Below, in pieces: positions 12,001 to 22,200 of a DNA stretch of 64,000 nt; position 1 is the stretch's first letter; every line of letters begins with the position of its first letter. Made by a program: the position numbers and the translations under genes. This DNA is from Neoarius graeffei (lineage: Eukaryota; Chordata; Actinopteri; Siluriformes; Ariidae): assembly GCF_027579695.1 (NCBI RefSeq), contig NC_083578.1:2329268-2393267 (forward strand). Direction: 5' to 3'. The notes below the pieces were generated by a model. That model was not told the origin of the DNA. It made no database searches and was given only the letters and a program-made list of their open reading frames with translations.

Positions 12001-12822
12001 CATCACGCTCAGCACTGTCACGTTCAACACTGTCACACTCAACACAATCACATTTAACACCATCATGCTCAGCACCATCACACTCAACACCATCATGCTA
12101 AACACTGTCACGCTCAACACCGTCATGCTCAAATCCATGACACTCAACACCATCATGCTCAACACCATCACAGTCAAAACTGTCACACTCAACACCATCA
12201 TGATCAACACCATCACACTTAACACCGTCATGCTCAACACTGTCACACTCAAATCCATCAAAGTCAACAATGTCACACTCAACACTGTCACACTCAAATC
12301 CATCAAAGTCAACAATGTCACACTCAACACTGTCACACTCAACACCATTACGCTCAACACTGTCACATTGAATACCGTCACATTCAACACTGTCATGCTC
12401 AACACTGCCACACGCAAATCCATCATGCTCAACACTGTCACGCACAACACCGTCACACTCAACACCATCATGTTCAACACTGTCACACTCAATACCATCT
12501 CACTCAAATCCATCATGGTCAAAACCGTCACACTCAACACCATCATGCTCAAATCCATCACACTGAACACTGTCATGCTCAACACCTTTACGCTCAACAC
12601 TGTCATGCTCAACAACATCATGCTCAAATCCATTACACTCAACACTGTCATGCTCAAATCCATCAAAGTCAACACTGTCACACTCAACACTGACACGCTC
12701 AACACCGTCACGCTCAACACTGTCACATTGAACACTGTCACGCTCAATACCGTCATGTTCAACACCATCATGCTCAAATCCATCACCCTCAACAGCGTCA
12801 CACTCAAAACTGTCACACTCTA
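9003..12822 (+). repeat. 15-bp minisatellite, block A, about 255 units
   Basis: Tandem 15-bp units follow the pattern AACACYRTCACRCTC on the plus strand. The inferred ancestral unit AACACCGTCACGCTC has two CpGs. The common variants are CCG, CTG or CCA at the first and ACG, ATG or ACA at the second, so most variation is a CpG transition. Units of 14 bp with one base missing occur at 9064, 9453, 9842, 10006 and 10785. The first three are exactly 389 bp apart, showing higher-order amplification. The unit has no stop in five of six frames, which explains the very long frames here (up to 673 codons, TLNTITLNTV type). I do not regard these as genes: there is no start context, splice structure or non-repetitive domain. 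Confidence 0.97.
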
Positions 12823-12836
12823 CTATTGACCTTTAA

Positions 12837-14062
12837 CCCTTTGATGCAAAACATGGGTCAAAAGTGACCCGGCTGAGTTTTTATCTTCTATATCTTTGCA
12901 ATAAATTAATTCCATCATTCAGTATTCAAGGTATTCCTCAATTAACTTGTTTTTGATCATCATACATCCTTATTTTATTTTTTCCTTTCTTACTTTTTGA
13001 ATAAAAACCCTTTTTGTATCACTACCCTTCTAATGCACAACATGGGTCAAAAACGACCTGCATTCATTTTCCAGGTTATTTCATGTATGGCTGAGTGTTT
13101 CTATGATCTACTTTTGAAATAAATTCATTTTGTTATTTACTTTTCCAAATATGCAGTAAATATCTTGTTTTTGTTTAACACAAATCATCATTTTTATTTT
13201 TCCTTTCTTAAGTTATGAACAAGCACAGCTTTTGTAATTCTACATCAAGTTTACACACATGGGTCAGAACCGACCCGCATGCATTTACTCCAGCGTTTGG
13301 TGGGAACTGTGAATTGTGCTTGTGTCAGACATTTCACAGCTCAGCACAGCGCCCTTTGCCCATCTCATACATGCAAGTAATGTTTTTCAATTGTTCTAAC
13401 ATTACCTTAGAAAAAAAATGATTATGTTTAGGTTACCTTGAGAGTGAGTAGATTACTTGTCAGAAAGTTACAAGTAATTATTATTAGCTACCGAGCTGTC
13501 GACATATTCTGCTTTAGTTAGCTAATTTTATTGTAGTCGGCTTAGCTAACGACATAGTTAATAAATAAATAAATAACTGGCCCCATTCACTGCTAAAGTA
13601 ATTACTTGAAACAAATTATTATTATAGTATTAAGACATTTAATTTTAAATCACACTTGGATGACCCATGTGTAGTAATATAAAAAGTATTTTTGTTCATA
13701 AAGTAGGAAAGAAAAAATTAAATTAATGATTTGTGGTAATTAAAAACAAGATATTTAAAGAATACTTGGAATATTCAATCATAAAATAAATTGATTTCAA
13801 AAGATAGAACAAAGCCCTGTGATGACCTGGCGACTTGTCCAGGGTGTACCCCGCCTTTCGCCCGTAGTCAGCTGGGATAGGATCCAGCTCGCCTGTGACC
13901 CTGTAGAACAGGATAAAGCAGCTACAGATAATGAGATGAGATGAGATGAGATAGAGCAAAGAAAAACTCAGTCAGCATGAAATAACCTGGAAAATGAATG
14001 CAGGTAATTTTTGACCCATGTTGTGCATTAGAAGGGGTGTGCATATGTTTTGCATCAAAGGG
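12837..14062. mobile_element. piggyBac-like non-autonomous transposon (TTAA target sites)
   Basis: Inverted termini beginning CCCTTTGATGCAAAAC are flanked on both sides by TTAA (12833-12836 and 14063-14066). TTAA duplication and a CCC start are typical of piggyBac elements. Within 250 bp of each end, a further block of about 60 bp (13024-13087 and 13977-14037) forms a second inverted repeat around ATGCACAACATGGGTCAAAA. No transposase frame is present, so it must move in trans. A truncated SINE is inserted near its right end. Confidence 0.82.
13814..13952 (+). mobile_element. V-SINE, 5'-truncated, nested in the piggyBac-like element
   Basis: Only the 3' half is present, from AGCCCTGTGATGACCTGG to the tail of four ATGAG units. 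It is bracketed by the 13-bp near-duplication AGATAGAACAAAG / AGATAGAGCAAAG (13802-13814 and 13949-13961). This indicates LINE-type retroposition into an older transposon. Confidence 0.88.
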
Positions 14063-14067
14063 TTAAA

Positions 14068-14322
14068 GCACTGAATGTTCTCGCACCACAGTACCTGAGT
14101 GAACTTCTGGTCCTTTATGATCCGCCACGCCTACTTAGATCAAAAGGTGCAGGCTATCTGTTGGTACCTCATATAGTGAAGGCTACATCAGGGGGCGGAG
14201 CCTTTTCTTACAAAGCCCCACAGTTATGAAACAGCCTTCCAAGTAGTGTTCGGGAATCAGACACAGTCTCAGTGTTTAAGTCTCAGCTGAAAACAGATCT
14301 GTTTAGTCAAGCCTTGTGTTAA
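14068..14322 (+). pseudogene. LINE ORF, C-terminal end with one internal stop
   Basis: The frame reads ALNVLAPQYLSELLVLYDPP and then SYKAPQL-stop-NSLPSSVRES, ending SQALC-stop. The pattern PQLxNSLP with a tryptophan at x is the conserved last block of many vertebrate LINE ORF2 proteins. Here the tryptophan codon is TGA at 14227-14229. The remainder up to the TAA at 14320 is open. It has no function on its own. Confidence 0.8.
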
Positions 14323-14522
14323 TGGTGTTTATGAGGTAAAGGTGTAGATCTGGAGGATCCTCAGACAGAGTGTTTTGGTAAACTGGGATGTATGGATGCT
14401 GTCAGTCCCCACTCGCTTGCTCACTCGAGTTTGTTGATGGTGTAGTGGCTGCTGCTTTATGTCCCGGGGCCCCTCATGCCTGTGTTACCTTCTGGCTCTC
14501 CCCTTTTAGTTATGCTGTCATA

Positions 14523-15213
14523 GGCTACGTTTACACTAGACCGTATCTGTCTCGTTTTCTTCGCGGACGCACTGTCCGTTTACATTAACCCCCCTGAAAA
14601 AGCGGGGAAACGGGAATCCGCCAGCGTCCACGTATTCAATCTAGATCGTATCAGCTCCGGTGCTGTGTAAACATTGAGAATACGCGAATACGCTGTGCTG
14701 AGCTCTAGCTGGCGTCTCATTGGACAACGTCACTGTGACATCCACCTTCCTGATTCGCTGGCGTTGGTCATGTGACGCGACTGCTGAAAAACGGCGCAGA
14801 CTTCCGCCTTGTATCACCTTTCATTAAAGAGTATAAAAGTATGAAAATACTGCAAATACTGATGCAAATACTGCCCATTGTGTAGTTATGATTGTCTTTA
14901 GGCTTGCCATCCTTCCACTTGCAAGTAATAAGTGATATGCGCTGGGATCTCACACACAGCGGCTCAGTCCCGAATCGTGGCTTGTTCACTTCACTCGCGC
15001 GCTCTGTGAGCTGCGCAGGGCCGGAGTGCGCACCCTCCAGAGGGCACTCGCTGTTCAGGGCGGAGTGATTTGGAGCGCAGGATGCCTGCGGAGCCGAGCG
15101 TATCCGCGTATTGGTGTTGCTGTGTGCACGGCTAACGGTTTTAGTGTCAACGCGAATCGTTTTAAGAACGTTAATCTGATGATCCGCTGATTCGACGTAA
15201 TGTAAACGTAGCC
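14523..15213. mobile_element. Harbinger-like MITE inserted in the LINE 3' region
   Basis: Inverted termini GGCTACGTTTACA / TGTAAACGTAGCC are flanked by a 3-bp ATA repeat (14520-14522 and 15214-15216). Removing the element restores the LINE text TGCTGTCATAGTTAGTTGCC. A three-base target duplication fits PIF/Harbinger, although that group usually uses TWA. The interior is CpG-rich for this window and has no supportable frame. Confidence 0.75.
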
Positions 15214-15897
15214 ATAGTTAGTTGCCGGAGTCCCTGCTTGTACTCAGTGCAATATGTATACTGCTCCTACTTATTCAGGTGACATTGGGCATACCTAACA
15301 ACCTGTGTTTTCTCTCTCCCCCCAAATCTGTCCCTCTGAGTTACATGTCGGTCCTGGGATCGAGATGCTGAACCTCTTCTGCTCCTCAGACCTGCCTGAT
15401 CCATCCTGGTGCCCTGTGTCTGGTTGGAGTCTCATCGCATCGCTCCTGTGGAGGACGGCCCCATGTGGACAGTTGAAAGTCACACCTGGAAGACGCTCTG
15501 GACTCTTACAGTAATGCTTTTATGGCTGAGGACTACAGTTGACTTGCTAACTTTAGGACTGCAGTTGTCATGAACAGTTTTGCACTCAAGTTTCCATCAA
15601 TGAAGAGTTTATAACATCAACGAAACTGACTTCATGTTAAACTGTTAATGTTATAGTCAGGCTGTCTGTTGTTGCCCGGATGGGGATGGGTTCCCTTTTG
15701 AGTCTGGCTCCTCTCAAGGTTTCTTCCTCATGTCATCTGAGGGAGTTTTTCCTTGCCACCGTCGCCACAGGCTTCTTCATTGGGGATAGATTAGGGATAA
15801 AATTAGCTCATGTTTAAAGTCATTAAAATTCTGTAAAGCTGCTTTGCGACAATGTTTATTGTTAAAAGCACTATACAAATAAACTTGACTTGACTTG

Positions 15898-17306
15898 ACA
15901 CTCAACACCATCACACTTAACACTATCATGCTCAACACCATCACACTCAAATCCATCATGTTCAACACTGTCATGGTCAACACCGTCACACTCCACACCA
16001 TCATGCTCAACACTGTCACGCTCAAATACATCAAAGTCAACACTGTCACATTCAAATACATCAAAGTCAACACTGTCACACTCAACACCATCACACTCAA
16101 CACTTTCATGCTCAAATCCATCACACTGAACATCATCATGCTCAACACCGTTACACTCAACACTGTCACGCTCAACACCATCATGCTCAAATCCATCAAA
16201 GTCAACACTGTCACACTCAACATTGTCACGCTCAACACCATCACACTCAACACCATCTCACTCAAATCCATCACGGTCAACACTGTCATGCTCAACACCG
16301 TCACACTCAACACCATTATGGTGAACACTGTCATGCTCAAATACATCAAAGTCAACAATGTCACATTCAACACCGTCATGCTCAACACTATCATGCTCAA
16401 ATCCATCACACTGAACATCATCATGCTCAACACTGTCACACTCAACACCGTCATGCTCAAATCCATCAAAGTCAACACTGTCACACTCAACATTGTCATG
16501 CTCAACACCCTCACATTCAACACTGTCATATTGAACACCGTCATGCTCAAAACTGTCATGCTCAACACTGTCACACTGAACACTATCACACTCAACACCA
16601 TCACACTCAACACCGTCACACTCAAAACTGTCACACTCAACACTATCACGATCAACACCGTCACGCTTAACACCATCATGCTCAACAGTGTCACACTCAA
16701 ATCCATGATGGTCAACACTGTCATGCTCAGCACTGTCACAATCAACACCATCATGCTCAACACTGTCTTGCTCAACACTGTCACACTCAACACCATCTTG
16801 CTCAAATCCATCACGGCCAACACCTTCATGCTCAATGCCATCACAATCAACACCGTCACGCTTAACACCATCATGCTCAACACTGTCACACTCAAATCTC
16901 TGATGCTCAACACTGTCATGCTCAACACCGTCATGCTCAAATCCATTACACTCAACTCCCTCATGCTCAACACCATCACACTCAACACCATCATGCTCAA
17001 CTCTGTCACGATCAACACCGTCACGCTCAACACTGTCACGTTCAAATCCATCACTCTTAACTCTGTCACACTCAACTCCATCATTCTCAACACTGTCACA
17101 CTCAACAACATAACGCCCAAATCCATCACACTCAACACCGTCACATTCAACACTATCACACTCCGCTCTGTCACCCTCAACTCTGTTATGCTCAACACCA
17201 TCACGTTCAACTCCGTCATGCTCAACATTTTCATGGTCAACTCTGTTACATTTAACTCCATCACACTCAACCCTGTGACGCTCGACTCTTTGACGCTTGA
17301 CTCTGT
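15898..17306 (+). repeat. 15-bp minisatellite, block B, about 94 units
   Basis: Same unit and strand as block A. It shares variant units with the last 700 bp of block A and not with its beginning: CTCAAATCCATCATG and CTCAAATCCATCAAAGTC occur at 12.1-12.8 kb and 15.9-16.9 kb. The blocks were therefore probably one array before the LINE inserted. The final units before 17,306 drift towards CTCAACTCTGTCAC and CTCGACTCTTTGAC, marking a decayed edge. Confidence 0.96.
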
Positions 17307-17881
17307 GATGCATTAGCATTAGCAGTGTAGCTCCCGGTGGTGTTTGTTGCAGGTCATCAATAAAACGTTTCCTGCTCAGACAAACGAATCATATCTGTGA
17401 TGTTAATTACTGATTAATGATGAGCATTTGCTCAAGCTGTTGCCATGGTGATGAAATTACCTCATTGTCCAGCCCCCTGTCAACACCAGGGTTAACAGAT
17501 TCAGTTTTAGATAATTTTGCTATAAACCTGCAGAATATTTCCAGTTTAATTTTTTTTTTCAATTTTAAATCTTGGATCATTTTTTTCGGTGATCACAGTC
17601 ATCATCTGGAAAACATCCTTTATTAGAAAAAGTTGTGTTGATTTGACTGAAGTCACTGTAGAGAAGTTTAAAGCAATACAGGATATTTCCAGAGGAAGTG
17701 CACTTCGGTTTGGACATTACAACAAACAAACAGACAAATAAATAAACAAATAAATAAATAAAAAATATTGCAAGTGGACACAAGAAAGTCCGAGTTTCTC
17801 TTTTGCCATTATTTCTGTGACAAAGTGTGAAATGTTGATTTATTCTGCATGCCGCATGCAGCCACATGATAACATTTGCTC

Positions 17882-17946
<65 letters not shown>

Positions 17947-18054
17947 CTGTGCTTTTTCTTTTTTCTTCTCTCACAAAACCTCCATCGTCAGGTTTAATTA
18001 AATTTCTTTCCTCAGACAAAAGTGACTACATTGTCAGCACTCTTGATTATGGGA

Positions 18055-18099
<45 letters not shown>

Positions 18100-18139
18100 C
18101 ATGTGAAGTGCTGCATGAGAGGCTGAAACACTTTCTGTG
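17307..18139. other. Intergenic stretch with two microsatellites
   Basis: No gene seen. About 29 CA units lie at 17886-17943 and about 21 GT units at 18056-18098. Confidence 0.6.
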
Positions 18140-18640
18140 AAGCTCGTATTGATTAATAGAGTCTGTTATTTTTCTATAACAGCACCTCCCCTCGTGTTTT
18201 ATTCCTCTTATACCACAGCAATTTACCAACTTTTTAAAAATCTATTTATCGTTATGTTTAATGTTGTGGAACATCATCAGAAACAAGTTAGTTCCTGTTG
18301 TCACTTACGTCAAAGCAGCTATAAACAATTGTTTAAAAAGTGTAAACCCTCCTGTCCTGAAGATGTCAGAAAAGTTAAAGCAACAGTTTCATGTCTGACA
18401 CTGGAGACTCCTTCCATGTGAAATAAACATCGCCTTCCAGACAGCTGCTCTACACATCCCTGTGAGTGATCTGTTACTATAGAAACGATAACGTATTTGA
18501 ACCCGCACATTCATTAGAAATAAACCTGTGATTTGAAGCTGCTCTTCTGTCAGAGCTGCTGTTTTGGAAAATGAATCAACACCTTCTGACCAATCAGAGT
18601 CCAGAACTCAGCAGCTCTGTACCACTGATGAGGTGATTCT
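18140..18640. mobile_element. Possible degenerate DNA-transposon fragment (CCAATCAG repeat)
   Basis: The end CTTCTGACCAATCAGAGTCC...CAGCAGCTCTGTA recurs at 44,575-44,625 (CTTTCTGACCAATCAGAAGC...CAGCAGCGCTGTGGTATA). The phrase AACAAGTTAGTTCCTG near 18285 recurs in diverged form near 63,105. I recognise these as parts of a common fish repeat but cannot define its ends or class. Confidence 0.4.
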
Positions 18641-18995
18641 CCAGCAGGATATTAATGAACAGAAAAGATTGGGACATGACCTTCACCATATGTATGGGCC
18701 AAGAGAATGACCTTCACATGACCTTAATTGGTTTCCGAGGCACATGAGCTCACTGTTTTTCAAAATAAAAATACAACTCAACCCCTCTTTAACTGGCAGA
18801 TCAAACTAGGAGAAGAAAAGAGGCATTTATGCTCTCAAATTGCTCACCTTCTTTCATTCTGTCTCAAAGTGTTCTCTTCAAAGCCATCCCAACTGCAGGT
18901 GAAGTTCTCGCTTGGCAATAGAACATCATTTTAGGAGAACTTTGAACAAGGTTTACTCAGATAAGACTTTTTTTTTTAAACTAGAGGCAGCAGTC

Positions 18996-19066
18996 ATGTT
19001 CCTCCTCTGGCTTTCATCTTTTTTTCTGCTCGCATCTTTGAACACATACTCACAGGGAATATGGAG
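18996..19066 (+). other. Weak candidate first exon with a signal-peptide-like start
   Basis: An ATG at 18996 encodes MFLLWLSSFFLLASLNTYSQ followed by GIW, then a GTAATT that could be a splice donor at 19067. The hydrophobic core and small residues before the putative cleavage resemble a secretory signal. No partner exon, promoter or homologue is visible, and the 26-bp array begins 200 bp later. It may be chance. Confidence 0.15.
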
Positions 19067-19264
19067 GTAATTGAAGCAATATGTGACCACCATTTAAATT
19101 CCATCAGGGGGAAAATGTCAGAGCGTGAAGATGAGCAGAATCGGGTTCTCCCGACGCAGAACACCACAGATAACAGCAGTGCAGTTTAACAGAACTGGAA
19201 GATTTCCAGCTTCGTCTGAGCTACATTTAATCCAATATACAAACTTAAACATTCTTCAGAATTT

Positions 19265-22200
19265 TGTGGAAAAGTCGTCATTAACGCCGTCATGGAAAAG
19301 TCATCATAAACAGCATCGTGGAAAAGTCGTCATTAATGGCATCATGAAAAAGTCATCAATAACGGCGCCGTGGAAAATTCGTCATTAATGGTGTCATGGA
19401 AAAGTCATCATTAACGGCGTTATGGAAAAGTCGTCATTAACGCTGTCATGGAAAAGTCGTCATTAACGGTGTCGTGGAAAAGTCATCATTAATGGCATCA
19501 TGGAAAAGTCATCATTAACGGCGTTGTGGAAAAGTCGTCATTAACAGTGGCGTGAAAAAGTCATCATTAATGCTGTCATGGAAAAGTCGTCATTAATGGC
19601 GTCGTGGAAAAGTCGTCATTAACAGCGTCATGGAAAAATCATCATTAACAGTGGTGTGAAAAAGTCATCATTAACGCTGTCATGGAAAAGTCGTCATTAA
19701 TGGTGTCATGGAAAAGTTGTCATTAACGGCATCGTGGAAAAGTCATCATTAACGGCGTCCTGGAAAAGTCATCATTAATTGCGTCATGGAAAAGTTGTCA
19801 TTAACGCTGTCATGGAAAAGTCATCATTCACGGCGTCGTGGAAAAGTCATCATTAATGGCATCATGGAAAAGTAATCATTAACGCTATCATGAAAAAGTC
19901 GTCATTAACATCGTCATGGAAAAGTCGTTTTAATGGCGTCATGGAAAAGTCATCATTACCGTAATAGCATCATGGAAAAGTCATCCTTAACGACGTCATG
20001 GATAAGTCATCATTAATGGCGTCGTGGAATAGTCGTCATTAACGCTGTCATGGAAAAGTCATCATTCATGGCGTCGTGGAAAAGTCATCATTAATGGCAT
20101 CATGGAAAAGTCATCATTAACGCTGTCATGAAAAAGTCGTCATTAACATTGTCGTGGAAAAGTCGTCATTAATGGCGTCATGGAAAAGTCGTCATTAACG
20201 CTGTCATGGAAAAGTGGTCATTAATAGTGTCATGGGAAAGTTGTCATTAGCGGCATCATGGAAAAGTCATCATTAACAGCGTAATGGAAAAGTCATTGTT
20301 AACGCTGTCATGGAAAAGTCGTCATTAACGGCGTCATGGAAAAGTCGTCATTAATGCTGTCATGGAAAAGTCGTCATTAATGCTGTAATGGAAAAGTCAT
20401 CATTAACGGCGTTGTGGAAAAGTCGTCATTAACGGTGTCATGGAAAAGTCGTCATTAATGGCGTTGTGGAAAAGTCGTCATTAACGACGTCATGGAAAAG
20501 TCGTCATTAACGGCATCGTGGAAAAGTCGTCATTAACGCTGTCATGGAAAAGTCGTCATTAATGGTGTCATGGAAAAGTCGTCATTAACGGCATCGTGGA
20601 AAAGTCGTCATTAACGGCGTCCTGGAAAAGTCATCATTAATGGTGTCATGGAAAAGTTGTCATTAACGCTGTCATGGAAAAGTCATCATTCACGGCGTCG
20701 TGGAAAAGTCATCATTAATGGCATCATGGAAAAGTCATCATTAACGCTGTCATGAAAAAGTCGTCATTAACATCGTTATGGAAAAGTCGTCATTAATGGC
20801 GTCATGGAAAAGTCGTCATTACCGTAATAGCATCATGGAAAAGTCATCATTAACGGCGTCGTGGAAAAGTTGTCATTAACGACGTCATGGATAAGTCATC
20901 ATTAATGGCGTCGTGGAATAGTCGTCATTAACGCTGTCATGGAAAAGTCATCATTCACGGCGTCGTGGAAAAGTCATCATTAATGGCATCATGGAAAAGT
21001 CATCATTAAAGCTGTCATGAAAAAGTCGTCATTAACATCGTTGTGGAAAAGTCGTCATTAATGGCGTCATGGAAAAGTCGTCATTAACGCTGTCATGGAA
21101 AAGTTGTCATTAATAGTGTCATGGGAAAGTCGTCATTAGCGGCATCATGGAAAAGTCATCATTAACGGTGTAATGGAAAAGTCATCGTTAACGATGTCAT
21201 GGAAAAGTCGTCATTAACGGCGTCATGGAAAAGTCGTCAGTAATGGCGTCGTGGAAAAGTCGTCATTAATGCTGTCATGGAAAAGTCATCATTAACGGCG
21301 TTGTGGAAAAGTCATCATTAACGGCGTTGTGGAAAAGTTGTCATTAACAGCATCGTGGAAAAGTCGTCATTAACGCTGTCATGGAAAGGCGTCATTAACG
21401 GCGTCGTGGAAAAGTCGTCATTAACGCTGTCATGGAAAAGTCATCGTTAACGCTGTCATGGAAAGTCGTCATTCATGGCGTCATGGAAAAGTCGTCAGTA
21501 ACGGCGTCGTGGAAAAGTCGTCATTAATGCTGTCATGGAAAAGTCGTCATTAACGGCGTTGTGGAAAAGTCGTCATTAACGGTGTCATGGAAAAGTCGTC
21601 ATTAACGGCGTTGTGGAAAAGTCGTCATTAACGGCGTCATGGAAAAGTCATCATTAACGCTGTCATGGAAAAGTTGTCATTAACGGCGTCATGGAAAAGT
21701 CGTCATTAACGCTGTCATGGAAAAGTCGTCATTAATGCTGTCATGGAAAAGTCGTCATTAACGGCGTTGTGGAAAAGTCGTCATTAACGCTGTCATGGAA
21801 AAGTCGTCATTAATGGCATTGTGGAAAAGTCGTCATTAATGCTGTCATGGAAAAGTCGTCATTAACGCTGTCATGGAAAAGTCGTAAATAACAGCGTTGT
21901 GGAAAAGTCGTAATTAACGGCGTCATGGAAAAGTCATCATTAACGGCGTCATGGAAAAGTCGTCATTAATGCTGTCATGTAAAAGTCGTCATTAACGATG
22001 TCATGGAAAAGTCATCATTAATGCTGTCATAGAAAAGTCGTCATTAACGGTGTTGTGGAAAAGTCATCATTCACAGCGTCGTGGAAAAGTCGTCATTAAT
22101 GGCATCATGGAAAAGTCGTCATTAACGCTGTCATGGAAAAGTCGTCATTAACGCTGTCATGGAAAAGTCGTCATTAATGGCGTCATGGAAAAGTCGTCAT

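Larger units (their letters stand above)
14067..15897 (+). mobile_element. Non-LTR retrotransposon 3' end, 5'-truncated
   Basis: The copy starts inside the C-terminal part of a LINE reverse-transcriptase ORF. It continues through a long 3' untranslated region (the phrases GGGTTCCCTTTTGAGTCTGG and GAGGGAGTTTTTCCTTGCCA are visible) and ends in the tail ACTTGACTTGAC. The last part of the same family occurs at 61611-62037 in reverse orientation. A 691-bp MITE interrupts it at 14523-15213. The 15-bp minisatellite resumes at once after the tail, so the LINE appears to have landed in that array. Confidence 0.82.

Noticed and set aside
10808..12829. 673-codon open frame (TLNTITLNTV type) and several 130-500 codon frames on both strands at 9.0-17.3 kb
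   Set aside because: They lie entirely in the 15-bp minisatellite and five of six frames are open for the same reason. There is no non-repeat domain, promoter, splice signal or codon bias.
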